NCBI GenBank assembly: GCA_934646965.1
Contig: CAKUEZ010000004.1
Coordinates: 1 to 45,819 of the forward strand
DNA: 45,819 nucleotides
Source: an uncultured Collinsella sp.
Lineage (GTDB): Bacteria > Actinomycetota > Coriobacteriia > Coriobacteriales > Coriobacteriaceae
Direction of reading: 5' to 3'
The stretch's first letter is position 1; every line of letters starts with the position of its first letter. The translations under genes were made by a program, and so were the position numbers. Of this stretch, positions 15,548 through 24,093 are shown one piece after another. Below the pieces are notes generated by a model. The model was not told the origin of the DNA and did no database searches. It saw only the letters and a list, made by a program, of their open reading frames with translations.

Positions 15548-16699
15548 ATGGCGGGAACTTATGCGGATATCACCGACGTCGCCTGCGATGTCGTCATCAT
15601 CGGCGCCGGCGTGATCGGATGCGCGGCGGCGTACAACCTGGCCAAGAAGGGCCGCAGCGTCACAGTGCTCGACCGCGAGCCCAACGTGGGCGAGGGCGCG
15701 AGCTCGCGCAACGGCGGCGGCGTTCGCCAAAGCGGCCGCGATGGCCGCGAGCTGCCGCTTGCCATGTATGCCGTCGAGAACATTTGGCCCACGCTGTCCG
15801 ACGAGTTGGGCGCCGACGTCGAGTACGTCAAGCGCGGCAACCTGCGCCTGGGCAAGACCGAAGAGCATCTGCAAACGCTTCGTAAGCTGGCGAGCATGTC
15901 GCAGGGCTTGGGACTCGACATGAAGATGATCGGGCCCGAGGAGGTGCGCGAGATTAACCCGTACTTGTCGGACCAGGTCATCGGCGCCTCGTGGTGCCCC
16001 ACGGATGGACATGCCAACCCCATGCGCACCACGCTCGCATATTATCGCGCTGCCAAGGCGCTCGGCGTGCGCTTCGTGACGGGCGTCGAGGTCAAGTGCC
16101 TGCGCAAAGTGCGTGGTCGCGTCGCGGGCGTCGAGTGCAATATCGGCACCTTTATGGCCAACGACGTGCTGCTGGCAGCGGGTCTGGGCAGTCGTGGCAT
16201 CGCCGCGAGCGTGGGCATCGACATCCCCATGACGGGGTCGCTTATCGAGTGCTTGGTCACCGAGGCCGAGCCCACGATGTTTCCGCAGATGCTCGGCGTT
16301 GCCACGGGTGACTTTTACGGCCATCAGACGGCGCATGGCTCGTTTGTCTTTGGCGGCAGCTCGGGTCTTGAAGAGTCGAACGGCGCATTTGGCGGCCGCC
16401 CCACCTCGAGCATTACGGCACCGGCGGAGTGCCGCGCCATCATGGGCTACATTCCGCGCCTGGCCGACGCCAAGATCGTGCGAACCTGGGCCGGCTGGGA
16501 GGACGAGAGCGCCGATGGCGTGCCGGTGATCTCCAAGATCGACGAGGTTCCGGGCCTGACCATCGCCTGTGCCTTTACCGGGCACGGATTTGGCATTTCG
16601 CCCATCGTGGGCCTGCTGCTCTCCGAGCTGGTGTGTGGCGAGCCCACGACGCTCGATATCTCGGCATTTCGCTACGACCGCTTTAAGGCGTGGTTGTGA
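15548..16699 (+). CDS. DAO-family FAD-dependent oxidoreductase (HcnC / D-hydroxyproline dehydrogenase beta-like)
   Basis: This 383-residue catalytic subunit has an N-terminal FAD motif VIIGAGVIGCAAAYNL (16-31), SSRNGGGVRQSGRD (a covalent or close FAD contact region of DAO/sarcosine oxidase type enzymes), and a C-terminal block WAGWEDESADGVPVIS with CAFTGHGFGISPIVG, where FAD binds again. It oxidises an amino or imino acid such as glycine, proline, hydroxyproline or an opine. The exact substrate is not determined. Start ATG is 2 bp after the BFD stop. Its stop overlaps the next start (TGATG). Confidence 0.88.
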   Translation: MAGTYADITDVACDVVIIGAGVIGCAAAYNLAKKGRSVTVLDREPNVGEGASSRNGGGVRQSGRDGRELPLAMYAVENIWPTLSDELGADVEYVKRGNLRLGKTEEHLQTLRKLASMSQGLGLDMKMIGPEEVREINPYLSDQVIGASWCPTDGHANPMRTTLAYYRAAKALGVRFVTGVEVKCLRKVRGRVAGVECNIGTFMANDVLLAAGLGSRGIAASVGIDIPMTGSLIECLVTEAEPTMFPQMLGVATGDFYGHQTAHGSFVFGGSSGLEESNGAFGGRPTSSITAPAECRAIMGYIPRLADAKIVRTWAGWEDESADGVPVISKIDEVPGLTIACAFTGHGFGISPIVGLLLSELVCGEPTTLDISAFRYDRFKAWL

Positions 16700-17883
16700 T
16701 GGAGGATTTCTCCTATCGCCTGCCTACACACTTTGTGTTCGGTCATGGTTCCGAGCGCGAGGCGGGCCGGCTTGTCGCGCACTACGGCGGCACCAAGGTG
16801 CTCGTGCTGTTTGGCGGCGGTTCGGTCGAGCGGTCGGGCCTGCTGTCGCGCGTGCTCAACTCGCTCGATCGGGCGCTGCTCGACCACGTTGAGCTTAAGG
16901 GCGTTAAGCCCAATCCGTTGCTGAGCACGGTGTACGAGGGCATATCGCTTGTGCGCGATGAGCACGTGGACTTTATTCTCGCTCTTGGCGGCGGGAGCGT
17001 CATCGATAGCGCGAAGGCCATCGCTGCCGGCGCACGTTATCCGGGTGACGTGTGGGACTTTTACGGCGGCGACCGCACGCCCGACCGCGCACTGCCGGTC
17101 GGCTGCGTGCTTACCATCGCTGCTTCCGGCTCCGAGGCCTCGCCCGATTCGGTGATAACGCAGGATGGCTCGATGCTCAAACGCGAGACATCCTCGTCGG
17201 TGCTGCTGCCGACGTTTAGCATCCTGAATCCCGAGCTGACCGAGACCCTGCCGGCATATCAGGCGGCGTGCGGCATTACCGACATGTACTCGCACCTGTT
17301 GGAGCGCTATGTGAGCAGGAGCAGTGCCGTCGGTGTGTCCGACCGTATGATCGAGGGCCTGATGCTGGCGATCATCGACGAGGCGGCGCCTGTTGCGGAA
17401 GACCCGCGGGATTACGACGCGCGCGCAAACCTGATGTGGGCGGCCACGATGGCGCACTGCGGCATCGCCGGCGTCGACCGCAAGCACGATTGGGCGAGCC
17501 ACGATATCGAGTATGCCCTGTCTTCACGCTACGGCGTGGCGCATGGCGCGGGGCTTGCCGTGGTGATTCCGGCGGTGCTTACGTATTACTTAGATGTCGA
17601 GGTCGCGGCGGTGCCGCGCTTGGCCCAGCTGGCACGTCGTGTGTGGAGCGTGGATGAGGCGGACGATATGGCTGCCGCCCGTGCCGGCGTTGAGGCACAG
17701 CGTGCCTTTTTCGCCTCGCTGGGCATGCCGACGACGCTCGAGGAGGTGGGCGGCAAGCTCGAGGATATTCCCTCGCTGGCGAGCGAGACATGCTATGCCG
17801 GCGGTCGCGCCGGTACGGTGGGAGGCTATCTCCCACTCGACGAACATGCCGTTGCGCGCATCTTCAGCCTGATGCTCGCCTAA
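16699..17883 (+). CDS. Iron-containing alcohol dehydrogenase
   Basis: This 394-residue group III metal-dependent dehydrogenase has NAD(P) site GGGSVID (97-103), SGSEASPDSV (about 152-161) and metal ligands within GITDMYSHLLERY (Asp and His). Two more histidines lie in ASHDIEY and YGVAHGAGLAVVIP. Typical substrates are alcohols and aldehydes. The wording YGVAHG/HDWASH is closest to BdhA/YqhD-like butanol dehydrogenase types. It starts one base inside the preceding stop (TGATG), so it is part of the flavoenzyme operon and may reduce the aldehyde formed from the oxidised amino acid. A paralogous truncated copy lies at 5297-5821. Confidence 0.93.
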   Translation: MEDFSYRLPTHFVFGHGSEREAGRLVAHYGGTKVLVLFGGGSVERSGLLSRVLNSLDRALLDHVELKGVKPNPLLSTVYEGISLVRDEHVDFILALGGGSVIDSAKAIAAGARYPGDVWDFYGGDRTPDRALPVGCVLTIAASGSEASPDSVITQDGSMLKRETSSSVLLPTFSILNPELTETLPAYQAACGITDMYSHLLERYVSRSSAVGVSDRMIEGLMLAIIDEAAPVAEDPRDYDARANLMWAATMAHCGIAGVDRKHDWASHDIEYALSSRYGVAHGAGLAVVIPAVLTYYLDVEVAAVPRLAQLARRVWSVDEADDMAAARAGVEAQRAFFASLGMPTTLEEVGGKLEDIPSLASETCYAGGRAGTVGGYLPLDEHAVARIFSLMLA

Positions 17884-17884
17884 C

Positions 17885-17964
17885 ACCTGCCAGGAAGGGA
17901 CAGGTTTATTTTGGCAGGTAAAGCGTTTGACCTGCCAAAATAAACCTGTCCCTTTTTGGTCGGT
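17885..17964. repeat. Long intergenic hairpin repeat, copy 2
   Basis: Perfect 23-bp arms (17897-17919 and 17930-17952; core GACAGGTTTATTTTGGCAGG) with loop AAAGCGTTTG and weaker outer pairing. It shares the GGGACAGGTTTATTTTGG core with the element at 5109-5194 but differs in the outer arms. It lies directly after the dehydrogenase operon and can double as a terminator. Confidence 0.9.
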
Positions 17965-18082
17965 CGCCGTCTGTGGGCAGATTGGCAACGCTCGCTGATT
18001 ACGGTCTTGACCTGCGTTAGAATAAGGGCATCTGATTATCCGGGCGCATGGAGGAGTGCGCCCGTATGCTGAGGAGGACTTT

Positions 18083-19777
18083 ATGGCAACTGTTGCCGCA
18101 CCTATCGACGCTACGTCGACCGCCGCTTGGAAGGCGCTCGAGGCCCATCAGGAGAAGCTCGAGGCCGAGGGCATCGATCTTAAGGCCTGGTTCGCTGCTG
18201 ACGCCGACCGCGTGAACAAGCTGAGCTTTGACGCCGGTGACCTGCACTTCGACCTGTCCAAGAACCTGGTGACCGATGAGACCGTCAAGCTGCTGTGCGA
18301 TCTTGCCCGCGAGGTGAAGCTCGAGGAGCGCCGCGACGCCATGTTCTCCGGCGAGCACATCAACACCACCGAGGACCGCGCCGTCCTGCACACCGCACTG
18401 CGCCGTCCGGCAAGCGAGAAGGGCCAGCTCATCGTTGACGGCCAGGATGTCGTCGCCGACGTGCACGAGGTCCTCGACCGCATGTATGCCTTCGCCGAGC
18501 GCGTGCGCTCCGGTGAGTGGAAGGGCGTTACCGGCAAGAAGATCGAGCACCTGGTGTCCATCGGCATCGGTGGCTCCGACCTGGGCCCGGTCATGGCCTA
18601 CGAGGCCCTGCGTCCCTATGCCGACGCCGGTATCGACTGCCGCTACATCTCCAACATCGACCCCAACGATCAGGCCGAGAAGCTCAAGGGTCTGGACCCC
18701 GAGACCACGCTCGTGATCATCGTCTCCAAGACCTTCACCACGCTCGAGACCCTCACCAATGCCCGCGAGGTCAAGACCTGGATGCTCGAGCAGCTCAAGG
18801 CGCAGGGCGCCATCGACGGCTCCGATGAGCAGAACGCCGAGGCTGTGGCAAAGCACTTCGTCGCCGTTTCCACCGCACTCGAGAAGGTCGAGGCTTTCGG
18901 TATCGACCCGGCCAACGCCTTTGGTTTCTGGAACTGGGTCGGCGGCCGCTACTCCGTCGACTCCGCCGTGGGCCTGTCGCTGATCGTCGTGCTTGGCCCC
19001 GAGCGCTTCCAGCAGTTCCTCGAGGGCTTCCATGCCATCGACGAGTACTTCTGCAACACCCCGCTCGAGAACAACGCCGTCGCGCTGATGGGCCTGCTCA
19101 ACGTCTGGTACGTCAACTTCTTCGGTTCTAAGAGCCATGCCGTGCTGCCGTACTGCCAGTACCTGCACCGTTTCCCGGCCTACCTGCAGCAGCTCACCAT
19201 GGAGTCCAACGGCAAGCACGTCCGCTGGGACGGCAGCGCTGTGACCTCCGATACCGGTGAGATCTTCTGGGGCGAGCCCGGCACCAACGGTCAGCACGCC
19301 TTCTACCAACTGCTGCACCAGGGTACCGTGGTGGTTCCGGCCGACTTCATTGCTTTTGCCAACACCGCCAACCCCGCGACCGACAACGGCCAGGACGTCC
19401 ACGAGCTGTTCCTGGGCAACTTCCTGGCCCAGACCAAGGCGCTCGCCTTTGGCAAGACGGCCGACGAGGTGCGCGCCGAGGGCACGCCCGAGCAGATCGT
19501 CCCGGCCCGTTGCTTTGATGGCAATCGCCCGACGACCTCGATCTTCGGCGACACGCTGAGCCCGTTCGCGCTCGGCGAGCTCATCGCCCTGTACGAGCAC
19601 ATCGTGTTTGTCGAGGGTACGGTCTGGGGCATCGACTCCTATGACCAGTGGGGTGTCGAGCTGGGCAAGCAGCTTGCCAAGCAGATCACCCCTGCCTTCC
19701 ACGACGACGCCGCCAAGGCCGAGCAGGACGCCTCGACCCAGGCACTCATCGAGTTCTACCGCGCTCATCGCAAGTAG
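18083..19777 (+). CDS. pgi: Glucose-6-phosphate isomerase
   Basis: This 564-residue enzyme interconverts glucose 6-phosphate and fructose 6-phosphate in the cytosol. Recognisable blocks are [52 protein letters not shown] (a PGI signature), [26 protein letters not shown] (with catalytic Glu/His) and a final [15 protein letters not shown]. Length matches the long bacterial/eukaryotic form. The ATG follows GAGGAGG, 6 nt away. It stands alone between the hairpin repeat and a terminator. A TTGACC upstream (18007) could be a -35, but no well-placed -10 was found. Confidence 0.97.
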   Translation: MATVAAPIDATSTAAWKALEAHQEKLEAEGIDLKAWFAADADRVNKLSFDAGDLHFDLSKNLVTDETVKLLCDLAREVKLEERRDAMFSGEHINTTEDRAVLHTALRRPASEKGQLIVDGQDVVADVHEVLDRMYAFAERVRSGEWKGVTGKKIEHLVSIGIGGSDLGPVMAYEALRPYADAGIDCRYISNIDPNDQAEKLKGLDPETTLVIIVSKTFTTLETLTNAREVKTWMLEQLKAQGAIDGSDEQNAEAVAKHFVAVSTALEKVEAFGIDPANAFGFWNWVGGRYSVDSAVGLSLIVVLGPERFQQFLEGFHAIDEYFCNTPLENNAVALMGLLNVWYVNFFGSKSHAVLPYCQYLHRFPAYLQQLTMESNGKHVRWDGSAVTSDTGEIFWGEPGTNGQHAFYQLLHQGTVVVPADFIAFANTANPATDNGQDVHELFLGNFLAQTKALAFGKTADEVRAEGTPEQIVPARCFDGNRPTTSIFGDTLSPFALGELIALYEHIVFVEGTVWGIDSYDQWGVELGKQLAKQITPAFHDDAAKAEQDASTQALIEFYRAHRK

Positions 19778-19811
19778 TCTGCGAAGTTAAAACTGGCATT
19801 TGGCAGAAAGG

Positions 19812-19842
19812 GGCCCGTATCCGTTGGGATGCGGGCCTCTTT
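19812..19842. terminator. Terminator after pgi
   Basis: GGCCCGTATCC / GGATGCGGGCC (19812-19822 and 19827-19837, one wobble) has loop gttg and is followed by TCTTTG. It lies between convergent genes and may serve both. Confidence 0.8.
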
Positions 19843-19880
19843 GCTGTTGTCGGTCGGGTGCAATTGAGCGATCGATATCG

Positions 19881-21176
19881 CTAGCGGTCGAATTCGGCCT
19901 GGATGTTTTGAGCTTCGGGAAGCTCCTCGTAGAGCGGATGGTCCTCGAGCCTAAAGCGCTCGACCTGCTGGGGAGCGCGACCGCGAACGAAGAGCCAGGA
20001 ACGGTCGACGGGCGTTGCCATGAGCGTGCTGGGCAGCACGTCGGCACGTTCGGAAAAGACACGGGCGCTCTCGGGATCTTGAAAAGCCAGCACGAGTTGC
20101 GTGTCGCAGTTGCCCATGATGGAGCGGGCCCGTGCCTCGCCGTAGAGCGCATCGAGCTGGTTGGTCGACTGCAGGAGCAGCGTCGCCCAGATCTCGCGGC
20201 TGCGGATAATGGAGAGCACGTTGTCAATCTGCGGCGTCTGTAGGTTGGCAAAGTCGTCGAGCATAAAGCGGACCGGGACTGCGAGGCGCCCGTCGGGCTG
20301 TGCGTCGGCGTAGCGGATGAGTCCCGCGAACGCTTGCGTCACAAACAAATTGGTGAGCGGATCGAGACTGCGGTCGAGGTCGCTGACGGTGACGAAGAGC
20401 GCTCGACGCTCGCTTCCCAGAGCTGCGAAATCGATCTGATTCGCATCGGTGTATAGACGGCGTGCTCCATCAAAGCCCAGGCACATGACTTTTTCGGCAA
20501 GGATGCCCATGATGCTTGCGTGCATCTTTTCGGCCGTGATGGTGGGTGAGTAGCGCCGCCAAAGTGAGAGCGCGTAGCTTGTGGGGTCGGTGGTCTGCAG
20601 GTCGTCGAAAAGGCGTGTCGTGGCGCGGTCTTGGAGATGTTCGCAAAGGTCGATCACCGATGAAAACGTCTGCTCCTCCACGGGCAGCTGTTCACACACA
20701 TAGGCGATCAGGCAGGAAAGCAGGTTGGCTGTTGCATGGTCCCAAAACGGCTGGGTTTGGTCCTCGACTGGACAGATGGCCTTGGCGACCGAGATGATGT
20801 CTTGCTGGTTGGGCTTGCCGTCTTTGGTGCGGCGGATGTGGTTGAGCGGGTTGTAGCCACACTGCTCGATGTCCTCGGGCAGTGTGGTCGCATCGTCAAG
20901 ATCGACAAAGTTGAGGCGCTGTACACGATAGCCGTGCGCGGCAAGCACGGGGCCGACTTCGCGGCAGAGCGTCCCCTTGGTATCGAGCACGATATAGCTC
21001 GCATTCATCTGCAGCAGGTTAGGCTTAAGAACGTTGCGGGTCTTGCCGGCGCCCGAAGGCCCGATTACAAGCATATTGTTGTTGAGGCCCGTTTGACGCG
21101 TGTCACACGAGAGTGTGTGGGCTTGCGCAAGGATGGTGGGGGCCGGGGCGTGCAGGGCTGCGTTGAGGTTAGACAT
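19881..21176 (-). CDS. VirD4/TraG-like conjugative coupling ATPase without membrane segments
   Basis: This 431-residue P-loop ATPase has Walker A GPSGAGKT (39-46), IVLDTKGTL (62-70) and Walker B FMLDDFANLQTPQIDNVL (304-321, Asp307/Asp308). It also has SIIRSREIWATLLLQSTNQLDALYG and GNCDTQLVL. This is the wording of Gram-positive VirD4/TraG proteins that bring DNA-relaxase complexes to a secretion channel. Typical members are 550-650 residues with N-terminal transmembrane helices. Here the ATG at 21176 starts directly at the soluble domain. No relaxase, VirB4 or other transfer gene lies nearby. It overlaps the ClpP-like gene by 8 nt. It could be a remnant of an integrative element or an adapted ATPase. 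Confidence 0.85.
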   Translation of the reverse strand: MSNLNAALHAPAPTILAQAHTLSCDTRQTGLNNNMLVIGPSGAGKTRNVLKPNLLQMNASYIVLDTKGTLCREVGPVLAAHGYRVQRLNFVDLDDATTLPEDIEQCGYNPLNHIRRTKDGKPNQQDIISVAKAICPVEDQTQPFWDHATANLLSCLIAYVCEQLPVEEQTFSSVIDLCEHLQDRATTRLFDDLQTTDPTSYALSLWRRYSPTITAEKMHASIMGILAEKVMCLGFDGARRLYTDANQIDFAALGSERRALFVTVSDLDRSLDPLTNLFVTQAFAGLIRYADAQPDGRLAVPVRFMLDDFANLQTPQIDNVLSIIRSREIWATLLLQSTNQLDALYGEARARSIMGNCDTQLVLAFQDPESARVFSERADVLPSTLMATPVDRSWLFVRGRAPQQVERFRLEDHPLYEELPEAQNIQAEFDR

Positions 21177-21786
21177 GGGCGGTCTCCTTGGTCGAGGTGA
21201 GAATGCTGTGGGCAAAGCCGAGCTCGACGGCGCGCTCGGCCGAAAGGTATGTATCCTTTGCCGTGAGTGTTTGGATACGCTTGGCCGAAAGGCCACTGCG
21301 ATCAGACAGGATTTGCGTCAGGGCCTTGCGGGTCTGCATGAGACGCCGGCTGGTTTCCTGCAGCGCAAGTGCCGAGCCGCCTGCCCCCTGGGGGATCAGC
21401 GGGTCGTGAATCATGAGCTCTGCATGGGGCGCCATACGGCGCTCGTCGCCACCCATAAAGATGATGGCGCCCATAGAGGCCGCAAACTCCAGGCAGATGG
21501 TGTGGATGGGGCACGGCGAGAGGCGCATGGTGTCGTAGATGGCGAGGCCGGCGCGCACGTTGCCGCCGGGGCTGGCAACAAAGACCGTGATGGGGGCCGT
21601 GGGGTCTGCGGCCTCGAGCAGGCGAATCTGCTGGCACAGATCGTGCGCCATCGAACTGTTGATGTCGCCCACGACGGAAAGCTCACGTCGGGCGAGCATC
21701 TCGTCGTAGACGGAAGTGAGCGTTATGCCACGAGCCGACTCGCGCATCGTGAGCGGGCTGATGACAGGGGTCTGAGTGGTGTCCAC
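21169..21786 (-). CDS. ClpP-like serine protease (ATP-dependent Clp protease proteolytic subunit family)
   Basis: This 205-residue protein has the ClpP fold pattern: VGDINSSMAHDLCQQIRLLEAADP, FVASPGGNVRAGLAIYDTM, the nucleophile in EFAASMGAIIF (Ser104) and the histidine in LMIHDP (His127). The spacing between them is two residues shorter than in housekeeping ClpP, and HDP replaces HQP. I chose GTG 21786 because AAAGGA precedes it and the ClpP-like part starts soon after. No ClpX/ClpC gene is near. It overlaps the VirD4-like gene by 8 nt, so both proteins are likely made together. Its substrate and its unfoldase partner are unknown. Confidence 0.85.
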   Translation of the reverse strand: MDTTQTPVISPLTMRESARGITLTSVYDEMLARRELSVVGDINSSMAHDLCQQIRLLEAADPTAPITVFVASPGGNVRAGLAIYDTMRLSPCPIHTICLEFAASMGAIIFMGGDERRMAPHAELMIHDPLIPQGAGGSALALQETSRRLMQTRKALTQILSDRSGLSAKRIQTLTAKDTYLSAERAVELGFAHSILTSTKETAHV

Positions 21787-21841
21787 GAAGGTTCCTTTCT
21801 TAACGTAGGACGAGGTTCTATTTGGGTTGATGAAGCTGGCG

Positions 21842-22735
21842 CTAAAACTCAAAGGCATGTTCGAGCCTGCGCTCAAGCTCCGTTGTGACTTTGCGGTCGG
21901 CGGCTTTTGCCAGTGACTCGTCGAATGCGCCCAATCGCATCAGTGCGGCAATGGGCGCGGTGTAGACGAGACGCAGCTGGCGTTCGAGAACGTCGGGAAA
22001 CTCGTTGGGGTCGTAGCGCTTCTGGTAGAAGTGAACGATGCCTTGGCTCATCTCCCGATCGTCGCGGTAACGCTTGAACTGTCGCTGTTGGATATCGATA
22101 ATCCGGATCGTTTGAGCGCGAAGGCCAGCAGGCGCCAGTGCCCGGTAGCCGTCGAATAGACGATTGAGGCTCAGCACACGGAGCATGTCGATCAGGGTGC
22201 GCACCGTTGTCGGGCCGGCTTGAAACCGGGCGGTTGCGCGGTTGTAACGTTCGCGGTCGAGCACCATGATGCCCGGCGGGCCCTGCACGTCATCTTGCCC
22301 GCAGGCTGCCTGCTGATGCCGCGCCTCCAGGGCTTTGAGGCCCATGGCGAGGTCATGGATGGGGAGGGTCAGGGCGTTCTGCAGGTCGAATCGATGGTCC
22401 ATCAATGTCATCTGCGTCTCGTCGTCCATCTCGAGCCGAAGCTTCGTGTCGAGTGCGGTAATCATGTGTGCCACATGGCCCATGGTGTACGGGCCTTCGG
22501 TCTTACCGTGGGGTCCGAGATAAGGGTCGGTAAGTTTGTGGACGGCTGGATCGTTCATGATTTCGGCGCAGCGATTTGCCGAAAACTCGTGGTTGCTCAG
22601 TGCCTCGTCGACGGGCAGCAGGGCAAAGTTTGCGATCGTTGCGGCGGTGAAGTCGGTGTCGTATCTGCCGTGCAGGGCACGGTCGATGCGTGCCTTGAGG
22701 ACGGTGTTTGCGGTCTGGGGACGGGTAGTGTTCAT
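21842..22735 (-). CDS. Uncharacterised protein of the ClpP/VirD4-like unit
   Basis: I do not recognise this 297-residue protein. It looks soluble and mostly helical, without signal peptide or membrane segment, with a charged C-terminus (RKVTTELERRLEHAFEF). It has no obvious catalytic motif, although GPHGKTEGPYTMGHVAHMI is a noticeable Gly/His-rich stretch (about 74-92). I chose ATG 22735. The upstream in-frame extension is a His/Gln-rich simple-sequence stretch that looks non-coding. It is first in a three-gene minus-strand unit, 55 bp before the ClpP-like gene, and may be a mobilisation or regulatory partner. Confidence 0.65.
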   Translation of the reverse strand: MNTTRPQTANTVLKARIDRALHGRYDTDFTAATIANFALLPVDEALSNHEFSANRCAEIMNDPAVHKLTDPYLGPHGKTEGPYTMGHVAHMITALDTKLRLEMDDETQMTLMDHRFDLQNALTLPIHDLAMGLKALEARHQQAACGQDDVQGPPGIMVLDRERYNRATARFQAGPTTVRTLIDMLRVLSLNRLFDGYRALAPAGLRAQTIRIIDIQQRQFKRYRDDREMSQGIVHFYQKRYDPNEFPDVLERQLRLVYTAPIAALMRLGAFDESLAKAADRKVTTELERRLEHAFEF

Positions 22736-23187
22736 AGCGTTTCCAATCTGTGGTGTGCTTGCCTGTTTGTTGATGTGTTGGTTGTCGTGAGTGATGTGCT
22801 TGCCGTGGGTGATGTGCTGACGTTGGGGTGCTATGCGGTTTTCAATGAGCCCGTGAGGCAGTTGCTGCAGGGGTGGGATGGAACGGCCCATGCAAGGCGG
22901 AAGGCATCGTGCTCAAAATCGAGACAGCAATGCTCTGGATGCCTCACATATGGCAGTTACCTCATTAAGTTGTCATTGCGTTTGGGGTTGTACTTTGCCG
23001 ATCTTCTTTCTCTTACACGCTGAAAACTGAAACTGAATATGCTCGATCAATCGTGACCACCGGTGCGGTCATCTTTAAATTAATCAGGCTCCAACGATTT
23101 GGCAAGTATCTTTTTCAAAAATGTTCTTCGGAGGATGCTCGGCTCGGATATGATGGTGCGCGGCAAACTCAATGCAGGGAGGCATAT
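22736..23187. other. Divergent intergenic region, 452 bp, no gene supported
   Basis: The region lies between the minus-strand ClpP/VirD4-like unit and the plus-strand HAD genes. It holds a G/T-rich stretch with short direct repeats (TGATGTGCT twice, about 22790-22825) and AT-rich sequence near 23070-23125. A TATGAT at 23149-23154 may be the -10 of the HAD gene. No confident -35, RNA gene or operator was identified. Confidence 0.5.
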
Positions 23188-24030
23188 ATGGCAATCAAGG
23201 CCATCGCAATGGATATCGACGGTACGCTCACCAACGACCAGAAGGTGATTAGCCCGCGCACGCGCGAGAAGCTGCTCGCGGCGCAGGAATCGGGCATTAA
23301 GCTCATTCTGGCTTCGGGCCGTCCTGCATGGGGCCTTCGCGCCCTTGGTCAGGAACTCGACCTGCACAATCACGATGGCTTGCTCGTGGCCTTTAACGGT
23401 GCGCACGTAGTCGATGCCCAGACCGACGAGGTACTGTTTGACCAGGCCATGCCGGTCGATGAGCTGCATCGCCTGCTCGATCACCTGCGCAACTTTGACG
23501 TGATTCCCATGATCTCGCTCGGTCGCGACCTGCACGTCGTGGACTCGTATCGCTGCATGATCACGCTGCCGGACGGTTCGCAGAAGAATATCGTCAAGTA
23601 CGAGCGTGACGCGTGCGATCTTAAGATCCGTGAGGTCGAGACCCTTCATGAGGTGGCCGACGCCTACCCGGTGGACAAGCTGCTCACTGCGGGTGATCCT
23701 GCCTATCTGCAGGCGCACCACGAGGAGATGTACGCGCCCTTTACCGAGACGCTTTCGGGTATGTTTACGGCCGACTGGTACTTTGAGTTTACGGCGCCTG
23801 GCATCGATAAGGCTCGCGCACTCGAGGGCTCTCTGTCTAAGCTGGGCATCGATGCCAGCGAGGTCGTTTCGTTTGGCGACGGTCAGAACGACAAGTCCAT
23901 GATCGAGTGGGCCGGCACCGGTGTTGCTATGGGCAACGCCGTCGACGAGGTCAAGGCTGTGGCTCAGATGGTAACCGCCAATAACAATGAGGACGGTATC
24001 GCGATGGCGCTTGACCAGTTGCTGGGTTAG
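23188..24030 (+). CDS. Cof-type HAD phosphatase
   Basis: This 280-residue HAD-superfamily hydrolase of subfamily IIB has motif I AMDIDGTLT (Asp9 nucleophile, Asp11), motif II ILASGR (about 36-41), a large C2-type cap and motif IV VSFGDGQNDKSMIEWAG with VAMGNA. Such enzymes dephosphorylate sugar phosphates or pyridoxal phosphate. The substrate cannot be predicted. The ATG at 23188 has GGGAGG 6 nt upstream, and longer readings lack this. A small terminator separates it from the next HAD gene. Confidence 0.92.
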   Translation: MAIKAIAMDIDGTLTNDQKVISPRTREKLLAAQESGIKLILASGRPAWGLRALGQELDLHNHDGLLVAFNGAHVVDAQTDEVLFDQAMPVDELHRLLDHLRNFDVIPMISLGRDLHVVDSYRCMITLPDGSQKNIVKYERDACDLKIREVETLHEVADAYPVDKLLTAGDPAYLQAHHEEMYAPFTETLSGMFTADWYFEFTAPGIDKARALEGSLSKLGIDASEVVSFGDGQNDKSMIEWAGTGVAMGNAVDEVKAVAQMVTANNNEDGIAMALDQLLG

Positions 24031-24053
24031 AATCGCCGATAGTGCATGGTTCG

Positions 24054-24078
24054 GGCGTCCGCTTGCGGGCGCCTTTTT
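24054..24078 (+). terminator. Short terminator between the two HAD genes
   Basis: GGCG-t-CCGC / GCGG-g-CGCC has a 2-nt tt apex as written (two inner pairs probably open) and is followed by TTTTT (24074-24078). Confidence 0.75.
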
Positions 24079-24093
24079 GTTAGGGAGGGTGCC

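Noticed and set aside
18007..18023. TTGACC followed by TAGAAT before pgi considered as a promoter
   Set aside because: The two hexamers are only about 5 bp apart, so they cannot serve as -35 and -10 of one promoter.
18017..19768. A 583-codon open frame on the minus strand opposite pgi
   Set aside because: It is antisense to pgi with a simple Leu/Val/Asp/Gly-rich composition and no motif.
22790..22830. Short TGATGTGCT repeats considered as the start of a CRISPR or iteron array
   Set aside because: Only two to three imperfect units with no regular spacing. There are no cas genes or replication initiator nearby.
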